Assembly: GCA_019412865.1 (NCBI GenBank)
Contig: DXOJ01000411.1
Location: forward strand, 1-17,728
Source: Bacteroides sp.
GTDB lineage: Bacteria; Bacteroidota; Bacteroidia; Bacteroidales; Bacteroidaceae
Length of the DNA: 17,728 bases
Reading direction: 5' to 3'
The position numbers and the translations under genes were made by a program. The notes below the pieces were generated by a model. It searched no databases. It was not told where the DNA came from and worked only from the letters and a program-made list of their open reading frames with translations. Every line of letters starts with the position of its first letter. Within the stretch, counting starts at the first letter, position 1. Below, piece by piece: positions 7,023 to 14,948 of this stretch.

Positions 7023-8069
7023 TTATTTGTCAAAGATAGAAAGGTTCCATTTTTCATGCCAAGGGATAGTTATTTTCCCATCTTTTACCAATACAGGCAG
7101 CCATACATAACGGGAATCTTCCAAATCCTTCTTCTTCCAACGGTCGAACATGGCAATATATGCATTCTTCTTTCCGACAACAGGCTGGACATAAGTACTC
7201 TGGGCATAAAACGTTTTATCCGCATCCGGTCCCGTACAAGGATTTCCGATTGTCTTCCATGTTCCCATAATAGAATCGGCTACTGCGATCTCGGCTATAT
7301 TAGGATCCCAGCCAGTACAACCGGAACTTAACATATAATATTTACCATTATATTTAAATACTGCCGGAGCCTCTCTCGATTCTTTTACGAAATTGCGTGT
7401 AAAACGTCCGCTCGGTTTCAGATAATCATCAGTCAGAAGGCTGATATACATCGTTTCATTATTTTCTGAAGAATAAAACTGATAAGCACGTCCATCATCA
7501 TCCACAAAAACAGTCTGATCGCGGCTCATCGCATTGTTCGGACGAAAACTTCCCTGATAAACGAACGGACCGACAGGAGAATCGGAAACTGCCACTCCGG
7601 CACAAGCCTTACTGTAATCAGCACTTTCCACATGGGTCCACATTACAAATTTGCCCGTTTTCTTATTATAAACCACTTTCGGACGTTCCAATACTTTGGA
7701 GGGATGCAGGTCATGATTCGGATCGTCTTTAACTGCCGGAAGTACAATACCCTCAAATTTCCAATTCAGCAAGTCTTTAGAAGAGTAACAACCTACTCCG
7801 GTCACATCCGTACGATAACACTCCCACGTAGCCCAGTCAGGCAAAAAGGTTTTCCCTTTCTTGTATTCGCCATACCAATAGTAAGTGCCGTTATGATATA
7901 AAAGTCCACCACCATGGGCATTGATCGGATTCCCGTCCGTATCTTTCCAAACTTCACCGGGGATAAACTCCGTATACTTCTGTGCATGCACTGATACAGG
8001 CAGTAATGATATACAAACCACCCCTAATAATATAAACTTAATTATTCCACAATGTCTATTCATATTCAT
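7023..8069 (-). CDS. GH43 enzyme, exo-beta-1,3-galactanase type (GH43_24-like)
   Basis: A 348-residue exported protein with a signal peptide ending at VHA-Q (residues 27-30); a second ATG lies two codons in (8063). Five-bladed propeller motifs of GH43 are present: HGGGLLYHNGTYYWYGEYK (52-70), VLERPKVVYN with E129, MSRDQTVFVDDDG with D184, SREAPAVF with E233, FYAQSTYVQPV with Q290, and MFDRWKKKD...YVWLPV. The E129/D184/E233/Q290 spacing closely follows Glu102/Asp158/Glu208/Gln263 of the fungal exo-beta-1,3-galactanase Pc1,3Gal43A, which uses glutamine in place of the usual catalytic base, as I recall it. This points to release of galactose from the beta-1,3-galactan backbone of arabinogalactan. 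It is the first gene of a three-gene operon with its own -7 box at 8102-8095. Other GH43 specificities are less likely given the ERPK and YVWLP motifs. Confidence 0.82.
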   Translation of the reverse strand: MNMNRHCGIIKFILLGVVCISLLPVSVHAQKYTEFIPGEVWKDTDGNPINAHGGGLLYHNGTYYWYGEYKKGKTFLPDWATWECYRTDVTGVGCYSSKDLLNWKFEGIVLPAVKDDPNHDLHPSKVLERPKVVYNKKTGKFVMWTHVESADYSKACAGVAVSDSPVGPFVYQGSFRPNNAMSRDQTVFVDDDGRAYQFYSSENNETMYISLLTDDYLKPSGRFTRNFVKESREAPAVFKYNGKYYMLSSGCTGWDPNIAEIAVADSIMGTWKTIGNPCTGPDADKTFYAQSTYVQPVVGKKNAYIAMFDRWKKKDLEDSRYVWLPVLVKDGKITIPWHEKWNLSIFDK

Positions 8070-8094
8070 GATATTAAATAAGATTTCTTGTCTA

Positions 8095-8102
8095 CAAAGA
8101 TA
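8095..8102 (-). promoter_or_regulatory. -7 box of the GH43-BNR1-GH105 operon
   Basis: On the minus strand TATCTTTG (8102 to 8095) matches TAnnTTTG exactly and lies 25 bp before the GH43 ATG. No standard -33 element is seen, which is common for activator-dependent promoters; a candidate activator site starts 58 bp further upstream. Confidence 0.7.
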
Positions 8103-8139
8103 GATGATACATAAAATATAAAGGTCTACTTATATGTCA

Positions 8140-8160
8140 AAAAAGGGCTAAAAACAATCA
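8140..8160 (-). promoter_or_regulatory. Candidate activator site (TGAY-N8-G) before the GH43 operon
   Basis: Reading the minus strand from 8160, TGATTGTTTTTAGCCCTTTT starts exactly 58 bp upstream of the -7 box. A second TGA (TGACAT) begins 21 bp after the first. The same pattern, TGAY then 8 nt then G and usually CTTT, is found 58 bp before the DUF2264 -7 box and 57 bp before the regulator's own -7 box. Proposed by eye as a binding site for the AraC-type regulator at 12276-14867. Confidence 0.35.
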
Positions 8161-8285
8161 TTCTCTATTAAATGTATGATATTATGGAGAATTTGTACTT
8201 CGAACTTAGTCCTCATTTATTATATAATACGATATAAACGAGGATTCCACTTATTAGCCCACTCCATAAAAGAGTTCGCTCGCTT

Positions 8286-10019
8286 TCAATCAAAGTCAAT
8301 TCTCTGATCGAGCAAGTCATTTATATATACACATAAAACACCTTTCTTATATTCCATCCTCAAACGAACCTCCCCATATTTCTGCGGAGTATACCACTTG
8401 CCACCGGTTCCACGAGCCTGTGTTTTCCAACAATCCGATGTTCCCAATACATTTGTGCTGGTATATACCTTCCCTTTATATCTGATTTCAGGTTTCATCG
8501 TTTCTCCGTTTAGATAATATTCCAGATCACCGAGTTGCAACAAGCAACCTTGATAATTATCTGAGCCAAGAGTAATCGTCTGTTCCAGCACAAAAGGTTT
8601 TTCAGGATCAAATCGTATTTCTTTGCCGGATGCCGCTATCATCTTCTTCTTTTTTCTATCGGGGAATCCTTTGAAGTCGCAGGCTATTCCTGTAGAATAG
8701 CCTTGTGGATGTTGTAAACTGACAATCCAATCATAATAGTTACCATACATCCAAGTCAGCCGCAATGGGGTACCCTCTGAAGCCGGTATCATATAAGGAC
8801 GGACATTATTCAGTTGCGAGTCTTTTGTGACTGCCTCCTTAGAAATAACCTCTCCATCTTCACTCATGATAAATCTTACAATCTCATACACCTTACCATA
8901 TTTTCCCTCTACCGGTAATGAGCAATATACCTCATTAACATTCGACGGATCGATAGCCATACCGGCACTATAACACTTTTCTAAATTCGGCGTCTGATGA
9001 AAATGTCCACCGGCATTAATAAGAAAAGTCTTTTTCCACTCGTGTCCGTTCCATTTTGCATAGTAATAATCATGAGATTCTTTATTATCGCTGATACGTA
9101 CCATTGCTATCACCGGATTTCCGTTCCTGTCCGAAGCTATTTGCCATACCCAGTCACGTTCAGAAGGATTATCCACTACCGTAGACGGGTATTGTTTCGC
9201 ATAATCACCTGTCTTGTTCACCTTAAATGTGCCGTCGGCAATAGTAGAAAGTACGGTTCCCCTGACATCAGTCAACTGCAATGTTTTGATATCGATATAA
9301 TTAAAATAAAGGAAGTTGGGAAGTTCATTATCCGGATGTCCCGTGGTGTAAGTCAAATAAATCTTATCTTTCCCGTTAGACATGTATTTCGCATACGGAC
9401 GGGCGCCGGTAGATTGTACGATTTGATACGGTCCCCATACTACATCCACCTCATCTTTGTCGTCCGGTAATGAAAGCTTGGCAATAGTCGGATGCCAACC
9501 GATTCCACGCCAGCATAAATAAATATGTTCAGGATCATCCGACAGAATAAACGGAGAAGGATAAGTCGTATTATTTTTTGTTTCAATCCTCTTTTCTTCA
9601 CCTAAAGTAGTAATATCCCCCGGTATTCGGGAGACTCTGTAATAAAAACAAGGTTCATCCGTATGTCTTGAATAGAAAATCATGATTCTTTCATCGGGCA
9701 ATACAAGAAAAGTGGAATTGTTATGATCGTCCGGCTGAAAATACGAACGGATCAATACTTCTTCCTGTTCCTTCTTTTGAAAGTCATACTGCATCGCCTT
9801 TATATTACCATGAATATCGATGTAACCGATATATGTCTTATTTATAGTTCCCTCCTTGTTTTCATAATGCAAGGCTCTCGGATCGGCAAACCAACACCAA
9901 GCTCCTTCAGCTGCAACTTGATACCCGCCGCCAGTAGGATTATTTTCTACATTTTGGGCATTCAAATGAAAGCTACACAGATATAAAACGACAAAAATCC
10001 AAACAATCTTCTCTTTCAT
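8286..10019 (-). CDS. Exported BNR-4 beta-propeller protein 2 with C-terminal lectin-like domain
   Basis: A 577-residue protein with a signal peptide (cut near LNA-Q, residues 19-22). It starts with GAWCWFADPRAL (39-50), a hallmark of BNR-4 propeller proteins, followed by the propeller to about residue 450 and a C-terminal beta-sandwich, probably concanavalin/LamG-like (about 465-577). It is clearly divergent from BNR protein 1 downstream but shares the superfamily core: DDHN with H99, YSRH with H119 (20 residues apart, as for H90/H110 in BNR1), TTYPSP with Y152 and CWRG with R170. These resemble the His/His/Tyr/Arg set of PL24/PL25 lyases, so lyase activity on a uronic-acid polymer is plausible; GH145-type glycosidase or a non-catalytic role is also possible. 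It follows the DUF2264 gene after 49 bp without a -7 box between them, so they form an operon. Confidence 0.72.
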   Translation of the reverse strand: MKEKIVWIFVVLYLCSFHLNAQNVENNPTGGGYQVAAEGAWCWFADPRALHYENKEGTINKTYIGYIDIHGNIKAMQYDFQKKEQEEVLIRSYFQPDDHNNSTFLVLPDERIMIFYSRHTDEPCFYYRVSRIPGDITTLGEEKRIETKNNTTYPSPFILSDDPEHIYLCWRGIGWHPTIAKLSLPDDKDEVDVVWGPYQIVQSTGARPYAKYMSNGKDKIYLTYTTGHPDNELPNFLYFNYIDIKTLQLTDVRGTVLSTIADGTFKVNKTGDYAKQYPSTVVDNPSERDWVWQIASDRNGNPVIAMVRISDNKESHDYYYAKWNGHEWKKTFLINAGGHFHQTPNLEKCYSAGMAIDPSNVNEVYCSLPVEGKYGKVYEIVRFIMSEDGEVISKEAVTKDSQLNNVRPYMIPASEGTPLRLTWMYGNYYDWIVSLQHPQGYSTGIACDFKGFPDRKKKKMIAASGKEIRFDPEKPFVLEQTITLGSDNYQGCLLQLGDLEYYLNGETMKPEIRYKGKVYTSTNVLGTSDCWKTQARGTGGKWYTPQKYGEVRLRMEYKKGVLCVYINDLLDQRIDFD

Positions 10020-10068
10020 GATAGCAATATGTTTCTTAATTAAATATCAGTTACTTGAATGGGATTCA

Positions 10069-12069
10069 TTACTCAAACGAAATAGTTTTTATTTCACCGT
10101 TTGATAAACAAACCGTCACCTGTTTCTTATCCTCTGACACATGGACAGATTTCACCGGTGTCAGCTCTTTTGAAGTAAAACCTCTTTTCTCATTCTTCTT
10201 CCATAATTGAAGTGTCACATATATTTTTTCACCGGATAACTGATCGGAAACCATATTTAATGCACATTTCTCACTTACAGGATGCACTCCCTCCGGATAT
10301 ACCGTATATGTTTTCTCCCAACCTGTCAATGGTATCATTGCCAATTCATATTTTCCGTTAGAGAGTACCGGAATATTCTGTTTACCCACCTTACAACCTG
10401 TTTCCTTTATATCGGAATCCAGACGAGGCAGGGAATAATGTCCCAAACAGATCTCCGTCGGCTCTGAAACGGAAACTTTATCTATCCGCAAGATTCCATC
10501 CGGCAGCGGAACATCCGCCAACTGATACTTCACAGTGCTATCCGTTTCGAGCACAGCGTCACGACGATAAATTCCATTTTCGAAACTTTTGAACGTATAC
10601 AACCGCAACACTTCCCATTCCCCTTTTTTATTCCTTGTTCCATAATTCATGGAAATCTCCCCATTCTTCCCATCTGCCATCCAGGGGAACTCTGTATGGT
10701 AAGCCAGTTTATTATAATTTTCGGTACTGCGGAATTTCTGCCAATCTTTTGCCACAGTCTCATGACACCATGAATGCATTTCAGATCCGCCACAATTCGG
10801 GTAATTGGTTATCAATAGATTAGTTCCCTGCTGGAACTTATTATACACTTCCCCTTTTTTCAGTTCTTTCTCCCAAGGACCGTTATTTTCTGTAGCCGAC
10901 CAATAGTTAGAGTTTTCCGGCAACAACAAACTAAGAAAAGCTTTTCCGCACCAATAAACACTACCCCGGCAACTATAAATCTGAACAGCAGGAGCAAAAG
11001 GTCCGTAGAAACCCATTGTCGGAACACCATCTTCCAGAAATTCCGGACGTTCTAAAAATTGCAACAACGTAGAAGAAGCTATCCTTCTCATCCATCCATA
11101 ATTCACATTACCACTTTTGTCATATTCATACAAAGACAAAGGAGCAGTAACGGCAAAACGATAACAAATACTCCGTCCCCACATATTCATCCTGCCATCA
11201 CGGCTGAACAGAAATGGATAATTATCAACCATGTCATGCTGATTTTCCATAAACTGCCTTGCATATTGAGGGTATTGTTTCTTCCCGAACATTTCCGCCC
11301 AAATAGGTCCGTAAGTCTGATAAGCCCACGCACTATAATAGTCATAAGCCGGAGCGTCATTGTACCAGCCTTCGCCCCGATAGCGTGCGAGAAGTTTTTG
11401 CAGGTTCGACTCCAGATAGCTTTCATTCACGGCATATCCCTGATCTTTCAGAAAACTCAAGATAAAGACATTGAAAAACATCCAGTTGGAACCAATAGTC
11501 GGTCCCTCTCCATAACTCAACATGGTAGCAGCCAGTGAATCTTTCTGTTTCTTAGTGAGAGGATTCCATAACACTTCCTGTGCAGCTTTCATCGAGATTG
11601 CCAAAGAGCCCAGTTCCAACAATGTCTGACTGGGACCTCCCGTACGATGCGGAATATAGCTCCTACTTTCAGGGTTAGAGATATTTATCAGTTGATAACG
11701 ATAATAGTCTGCCACTTTTATCCCGTTCATCTCCAGTTCTGGATTATCTTTCAAAAGAGGAGCAGCTACAAATAGAGTCCGTGCCAGACCTTCCAGCTTT
11801 GCTACCGGAATTTCTCCCGTATTTCTCGGATATGTTTTATCCAGCTGTTTCGGAAAATACATTTGATCGTCTAATGTATGTATATAGTTAAATGCACCTT
11901 TTAATAAATACTCGCCTGCCTGTATCCAGTGCTGACGAGTCATTCCCGTATAAGGGCTTTTCTGATAATCCGGCTGCCAGACGGTGAATATGTTTTCCTG
12001 CGCAAAGACCACAGAGAGTTTTAATGATAAAATAGCAAACAATAAAAATAATGCAAATATTGCTTTCAT
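10069..12069 (-). CDS. DUF2264 family (alpha/alpha)-barrel protein, candidate uronic-acid glycosidase
   Basis: A 666-residue exported protein with a signal peptide ending VFA-Q (21-24). Residues from about 35 to 400 carry the DUF2264 (PF10022) motifs: [13 protein letters not shown] (88-100), [15 protein letters not shown] (193-207), [19 protein letters not shown] (232-250) and [16 protein letters not shown] (291-306). The C-terminal part (about 430-666) is beta-rich, resembling the beta-sandwich that follows the barrel in many (alpha/alpha)6 lyases and hydrolases. I recall that some DUF2264 proteins were classified as GH154 beta-glucuronidases, one of them in the B. thetaiotaomicron arabinogalactan system; this assignment should be treated as unconfirmed here. 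The gene is the first of a two-gene operon with BNR protein 2 and is divergent from the regulator gene, a common position for a regulator's target. Confidence 0.75.
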   Translation of the reverse strand: MKAIFALFLLFAILSLKLSVVFAQENIFTVWQPDYQKSPYTGMTRQHWIQAGEYLLKGAFNYIHTLDDQMYFPKQLDKTYPRNTGEIPVAKLEGLARTLFVAAPLLKDNPELEMNGIKVADYYRYQLINISNPESRSYIPHRTGGPSQTLLELGSLAISMKAAQEVLWNPLTKKQKDSLAATMLSYGEGPTIGSNWMFFNVFILSFLKDQGYAVNESYLESNLQKLLARYRGEGWYNDAPAYDYYSAWAYQTYGPIWAEMFGKKQYPQYARQFMENQHDMVDNYPFLFSRDGRMNMWGRSICYRFAVTAPLSLYEYDKSGNVNYGWMRRIASSTLLQFLERPEFLEDGVPTMGFYGPFAPAVQIYSCRGSVYWCGKAFLSLLLPENSNYWSATENNGPWEKELKKGEVYNKFQQGTNLLITNYPNCGGSEMHSWCHETVAKDWQKFRSTENYNKLAYHTEFPWMADGKNGEISMNYGTRNKKGEWEVLRLYTFKSFENGIYRRDAVLETDSTVKYQLADVPLPDGILRIDKVSVSEPTEICLGHYSLPRLDSDIKETGCKVGKQNIPVLSNGKYELAMIPLTGWEKTYTVYPEGVHPVSEKCALNMVSDQLSGEKIYVTLQLWKKNEKRGFTSKELTPVKSVHVSEDKKQVTVCLSNGEIKTISFE

Positions 12070-12102
12070 GGTAATGATATGTTTATAATGTCAGATTCAT
12101 CG

Positions 12103-12110
12103 CAAAAGTA
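12103..12110 (-). promoter_or_regulatory. -7 box of the DUF2264-BNR2 operon
   Basis: On the minus strand TACTTTTG (12110 to 12103) matches TAnnTTTG and lies 33 bp before the DUF2264 ATG. A TTTG at 12126-12123 is too close (12 bp) to serve as a normal -33 box. Confidence 0.68.
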
Positions 12111-12147
12111 AAGCTTTATATACAAACATTCGTCTGAATATCATTCA

Positions 12148-12168
12148 TAAAAGCCCAAAATTAAGTCA
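12148..12168 (-). promoter_or_regulatory. Candidate activator site (TGAY-N8-G) before the DUF2264 operon
   Basis: From 12168 on the minus strand TGACTTAATTTTGGGCTTTT begins 58 bp before the -7 box, the same distance as the related element before the GH43 operon. A second TGA starts 21 bp later at 12147, within the 13-bp palindrome TGAATATCATTCA (12135-12147). Nearby at 12180-12199 is a second palindrome, TTTATCA-N6-TGATAAA. Inferred regulator-binding region. Confidence 0.35.
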
Positions 12169-12192
12169 AAATGCCACTTTTTATCAGCTGAA

Positions 12193-12213
12193 TGATAAAT
12201 AACTGCCTTTAAC
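12193..12213 (+). promoter_or_regulatory. Candidate autoregulatory site before the sensor-regulator gene
   Basis: TGATAAATAACTGCCTTTAA on the plus strand begins 57 bp before the regulator's -7 box and has the same TGAT-N8-GCCTTT layout as the GH43-operon site (TGAT-N8-GCCCTTT). It overlaps the palindrome TTTATCA-N6-TGATAAA at 12180-12199. Autoregulation is inferred only from this likeness. Confidence 0.3.
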
Positions 12214-12249
12214 AGATAGAAAAGTCGTGCTTCATAAGCCGACTTTTTT

Positions 12250-12257
12250 TATCTTTG
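12250..12257 (+). promoter_or_regulatory. -7 box of the sensor-regulator gene
   Basis: TATCTTTG matches the Bacteroides -7 consensus TAnnTTTG exactly and lies 18 bp before the ATG at 12276, which implies a very short leader (roughly 10-15 nt). No later start fits the signal peptide better. Confidence 0.68.
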
Positions 12258-12275
12258 TAATCTTGAAACATAGCC

Positions 12276-14867
12276 ATGACTACCAATAGTTTGAGAAACA
12301 TACGGATTCTGCTCTGCTTATTTTTCTGTTTCAGGATGACACCGTTCATATATGCCGGTGAATTCCTGTTCACCACCATCAATGCGTCGCAAGGATTGAG
12401 TGATAACCAAATACGTTATATCCTCCAGTTGCCCGACGGAAGAATGGTATTCACCACCAGCGGTAATGTAAATCTATACGACGGTGTACATTTCAGCTAT
12501 CTTCACCGCACCACGGAATACGTATATCCATTAAACCAATATAACGGGCATTACCGCATTTACCAGAGTGGGGATTCTCTGTTATGGATTAAAGATACTC
12601 ACAAACTGATGTGCATTGACCTGTACAGAGAGGAATACATTCCTGATTTAGATGCTTACTTTAAGAACAGAGAGATACAAGCCCCCGTAGAAGACCTTTT
12701 TGTAGACGATTCAGGACACATCTGGCTACTCATAGCTAACGAATTACTGGAATTAAACAACAAGACCCGTATAACCTTGCCCGGCAAGTATTCCGGGAAA
12801 TTGCAGGACCTGAATGCCGACAGTACCTCCCTATATTTATTCTATGACACAGGCGAAGTGTCCTGTTACCACATAGCCGACCAAAAAACCGTATACAACA
12901 TAGCCGCTTATCCTGCATCCGAACAGGCTGAATATCAAAATACTTCTCTCGTCGTCAAAAGCGCAGACGGCTTCTATCAACTACGCAACGGGCGTAAAGG
13001 CGGTTTATTCTATTTCAATAGCCACAAGCGCACATGGAAAAAACTCTTCGAACAGAACTATACTCTCAATACCCTTATCATTACCCCTAATGGTGAGAAA
13101 GCCTATATTAGTTGCGTTCACGGGTTTTGGATTATTGACCTCCACACAGGAACACAAAAATACATCCCCCTATTGGAAACCGGAAACAGACAGATTGTTT
13201 CTACCGAAATCAGCACTGTCTTTCAAGACCGGCAAGGAGGGTTATGGCTCGGAACTTTCAATCGGGGATTATTATATCATCACCCGTCCATGCATAAACT
13301 GACTAATATAGGTCGCAATGCATTTCCCGTCTCCCCGGAAGAAGAAATCAATATTGAATCTTTCGCCGAAGATAAAGATGGAAATATCTATCTAAAAGCT
13401 CATTCCCGAGTTTATCGACTGACAGTCAATGAGCAGAAATCCCATGTATTGAAATCGGCAGCTATCCCTACAATTTCTCCTGAAATCCTGAACCGGTTGA
13501 ACACCCCAAGGAACTGTTATTTCAGAAACAAAGTATATCATACATTATATACCGACACACGCGGCTGGACATGGGCAGGAACTCCTGACGGACTGGAACT
13601 TTTCACCAGCGAAAACGACTCTATCCCACGTACCTTCTATCGCGAAAACGGATTAAGCAATAACTTTATCCAGAGTATCATTGAGGATAAATATCGAGAC
13701 ATCTGGGTAACGACTAGTAATGGTGTCACACGCATCCACATAAATCCGGAGAATAAGAACATCAGTTTCACCCGGTTCAATCAGTTGGACGGTGCTTTGG
13801 ACGGCGAATACATAAAAGATGCCGTATTCAGTTCTTCCGACGGCACTCTCTATTTGGGTGGTATTGATGGCTTTAACATATTCCATCCCGACAAGGACTC
13901 CATTCATCCGATGCTTCCTGATCCGCCGGTTTTCACAGCCTTACGCTTGTATGGAGAAAAGGTGAATACTGGAAAAGAATATGGCAACCGCATCATCCTG
14001 TCCAAGGTTGCTCCTTATACAACCGAAATCGAACTGGACTATAACCAAAACTTCCTGACTTTCGAATTTTCGGCATTGAATTATATCAATCATGAACGCA
14101 CATACTACCGTTATCAACTGGAAGGTATCGACCCGCAATGGATGAGTACATTTGCAGGAAGACAGGGAAATGCGACTGTGGGGAAAGGTCTTCTTCAAGC
14201 TGTTTACACCAATTTACCACCGGGAGATTATACATTCAAAGTCATGGCTTCGGACAATCCTCTTCAGTGGAACGGCAAAGTGACAGCAATAAAATTAACC
14301 ATCCATGCACCGTGGTGGAAAACAACCACGGCTTATATCCTGTATGCAGTCATTTTATTACTGATTGTTTTCACCGGTATCCGATTGTATATCTATTGGA
14401 GCAGAAAGGAAATGGAACGCAAGCATAAAGAAGAGATTCTATTACTCCGTATACGCAACCTGATCGAACAAAATAATTCTCTAACCTGTAGCATAGAAGA
14501 AACGTCTCCCGACCATCAGCAACAGGACACGGAAGAATCTGCATTTCTGGCACAAGCCATCAAACTGGTGGAACAGAATCTGCACGTCAATGGCTATTCG
14601 GTGGAGCAACTAAGCCGCGACCTCTGTATGGAGCGAACGGGATTATACCGCAAACTGGTGACTATGCTCGATCAGTCTCCCAGCCTCTTTATCCGCAACA
14701 TTCGTCTGCAACGGGCAGCACAACTAATAACAGAGGGCAAGCTAAGTATTACAGAAATTGCGGAACACACAGGTTTTAGCAGTTCCAGTTATTTAAGCAA
14801 ATGCTTTCAGGAAATGTACGGATGCCGCCCGTCAGAATATGCCGAAAAAGTGAAGAAATCAACGTGA
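12276..14867 (+). CDS. Membrane-spanning sensor-regulator: periplasmic propeller + Y_Y_Y + AraC-type HTH, no kinase
   Basis: An 863-residue protein with the sensor half of a Bacteroides hybrid two-component regulator. Order: signal peptide or first membrane segment (about 1-27, ending IYAGEF); Reg_prop propeller repeats (about 30-560), e.g. ASQGLSDNQIRYILQ, DRQGGLWLGTFNRGLLYHH, DTRGWTWAGTPDGLELF, DKYRDIWVTTSNGVTRI; a Y_Y_Y domain (about 585-678); one transmembrane helix (about 685-706); a charged, partly helical linker (709-756); and an AraC-family HTH (about 757-858, with LSITEIAEHTGFSSSSYLSKCF). The histidine kinase, HATPase and receiver domains of a normal HTCS (about 1300-1400 residues) are absent, so signalling must pass across the membrane in one chain. 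It sits divergent to the DUF2264 operon and just upstream of GH31; the ligand is probably an oligosaccharide in the periplasm. No frameshift or broken kinase remnant is visible. Confidence 0.9.
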   Translation: MTTNSLRNIRILLCLFFCFRMTPFIYAGEFLFTTINASQGLSDNQIRYILQLPDGRMVFTTSGNVNLYDGVHFSYLHRTTEYVYPLNQYNGHYRIYQSGDSLLWIKDTHKLMCIDLYREEYIPDLDAYFKNREIQAPVEDLFVDDSGHIWLLIANELLELNNKTRITLPGKYSGKLQDLNADSTSLYLFYDTGEVSCYHIADQKTVYNIAAYPASEQAEYQNTSLVVKSADGFYQLRNGRKGGLFYFNSHKRTWKKLFEQNYTLNTLIITPNGEKAYISCVHGFWIIDLHTGTQKYIPLLETGNRQIVSTEISTVFQDRQGGLWLGTFNRGLLYHHPSMHKLTNIGRNAFPVSPEEEINIESFAEDKDGNIYLKAHSRVYRLTVNEQKSHVLKSAAIPTISPEILNRLNTPRNCYFRNKVYHTLYTDTRGWTWAGTPDGLELFTSENDSIPRTFYRENGLSNNFIQSIIEDKYRDIWVTTSNGVTRIHINPENKNISFTRFNQLDGALDGEYIKDAVFSSSDGTLYLGGIDGFNIFHPDKDSIHPMLPDPPVFTALRLYGEKVNTGKEYGNRIILSKVAPYTTEIELDYNQNFLTFEFSALNYINHERTYYRYQLEGIDPQWMSTFAGRQGNATVGKGLLQAVYTNLPPGDYTFKVMASDNPLQWNGKVTAIKLTIHAPWWKTTTAYILYAVILLLIVFTGIRLYIYWSRKEMERKHKEEILLLRIRNLIEQNNSLTCSIEETSPDHQQQDTEESAFLAQAIKLVEQNLHVNGYSVEQLSRDLCMERTGLYRKLVTMLDQSPSLFIRNIRLQRAAQLITEGKLSITEIAEHTGFSSSSYLSKCFQEMYGCRPSEYAEKVKKST

Positions 14868-14901
14868 TTACTGTTTGTTTCAACCTGATTATTGTCCGTT
14901 T
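14865..14901 (+). promoter_or_regulatory. 21-bp-spaced direct repeat upstream of GH31
   Basis: TGATTACTGTTTGTTT (14865-14880) and TGATTATTGTCCGTTT (14886-14901) agree at 13 of 16 positions and start exactly 21 bp apart, two helical turns, which is the classic spacing of AraC-family half-sites. The second copy ends 15 bp before the -7 box and covers the place of the -33 element. The first copy overlaps the stop codon of the regulator gene. Probable binding site for that regulator; the link is inference. Confidence 0.55.
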
Positions 14902-14916
14902 TACTTGCCTCTGCCC

Positions 14917-14924
14917 TACTTTTG
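14917..14924 (+). promoter_or_regulatory. -7 box of the GH31 gene
   Basis: TACTTTTG matches TAnnTTTG and lies 25 bp before the ATG at 14949. TTG at 14892-14894 is a possible -33 element with 22-bp spacing. This promoter rules out any GH31 start upstream of it. Confidence 0.68.
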
Positions 14925-14948
14925 CTGCATCATAAAGCACTAAAAACC

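Larger units (their letters stand above)
8070..8285. other. Intergenic region between the two leftward operons
   Basis: This 216-bp gap lies between the BNR-2 stop and the GH43 start. It holds the GH43 promoter on its left side (8095-8160). On the right side a hairpin is possible for the leftward transcript: CCTCGTTTA (8243-8235) pairs with TAAATGAGG (8219-8211), 9 bp with one G-U pair and a 15-nt loop, but it has no T-run after it, so a terminator role is weak. I find no credible gene here. Confidence 0.5.

Noticed and set aside
8213..8293. A 27-codon TTG-started hydrophobic frame on the minus strand after BNR protein 2
   Set aside because: It overlaps the BNR-2 3' end, uses a rare start, and has no ribosome-binding or conservation evidence.
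8997..9470. A 157-codon open frame on the plus strand opposite BNR protein 2
   Set aside because: It is antisense to a clear gene, and the residues look like shadow coding.
12276..14867. Idea that the regulator is a broken hybrid two-component system
   Set aside because: The frame is continuous from signal peptide to a complete AraC HTH, and the short linker carries no piece of a kinase or receiver domain.
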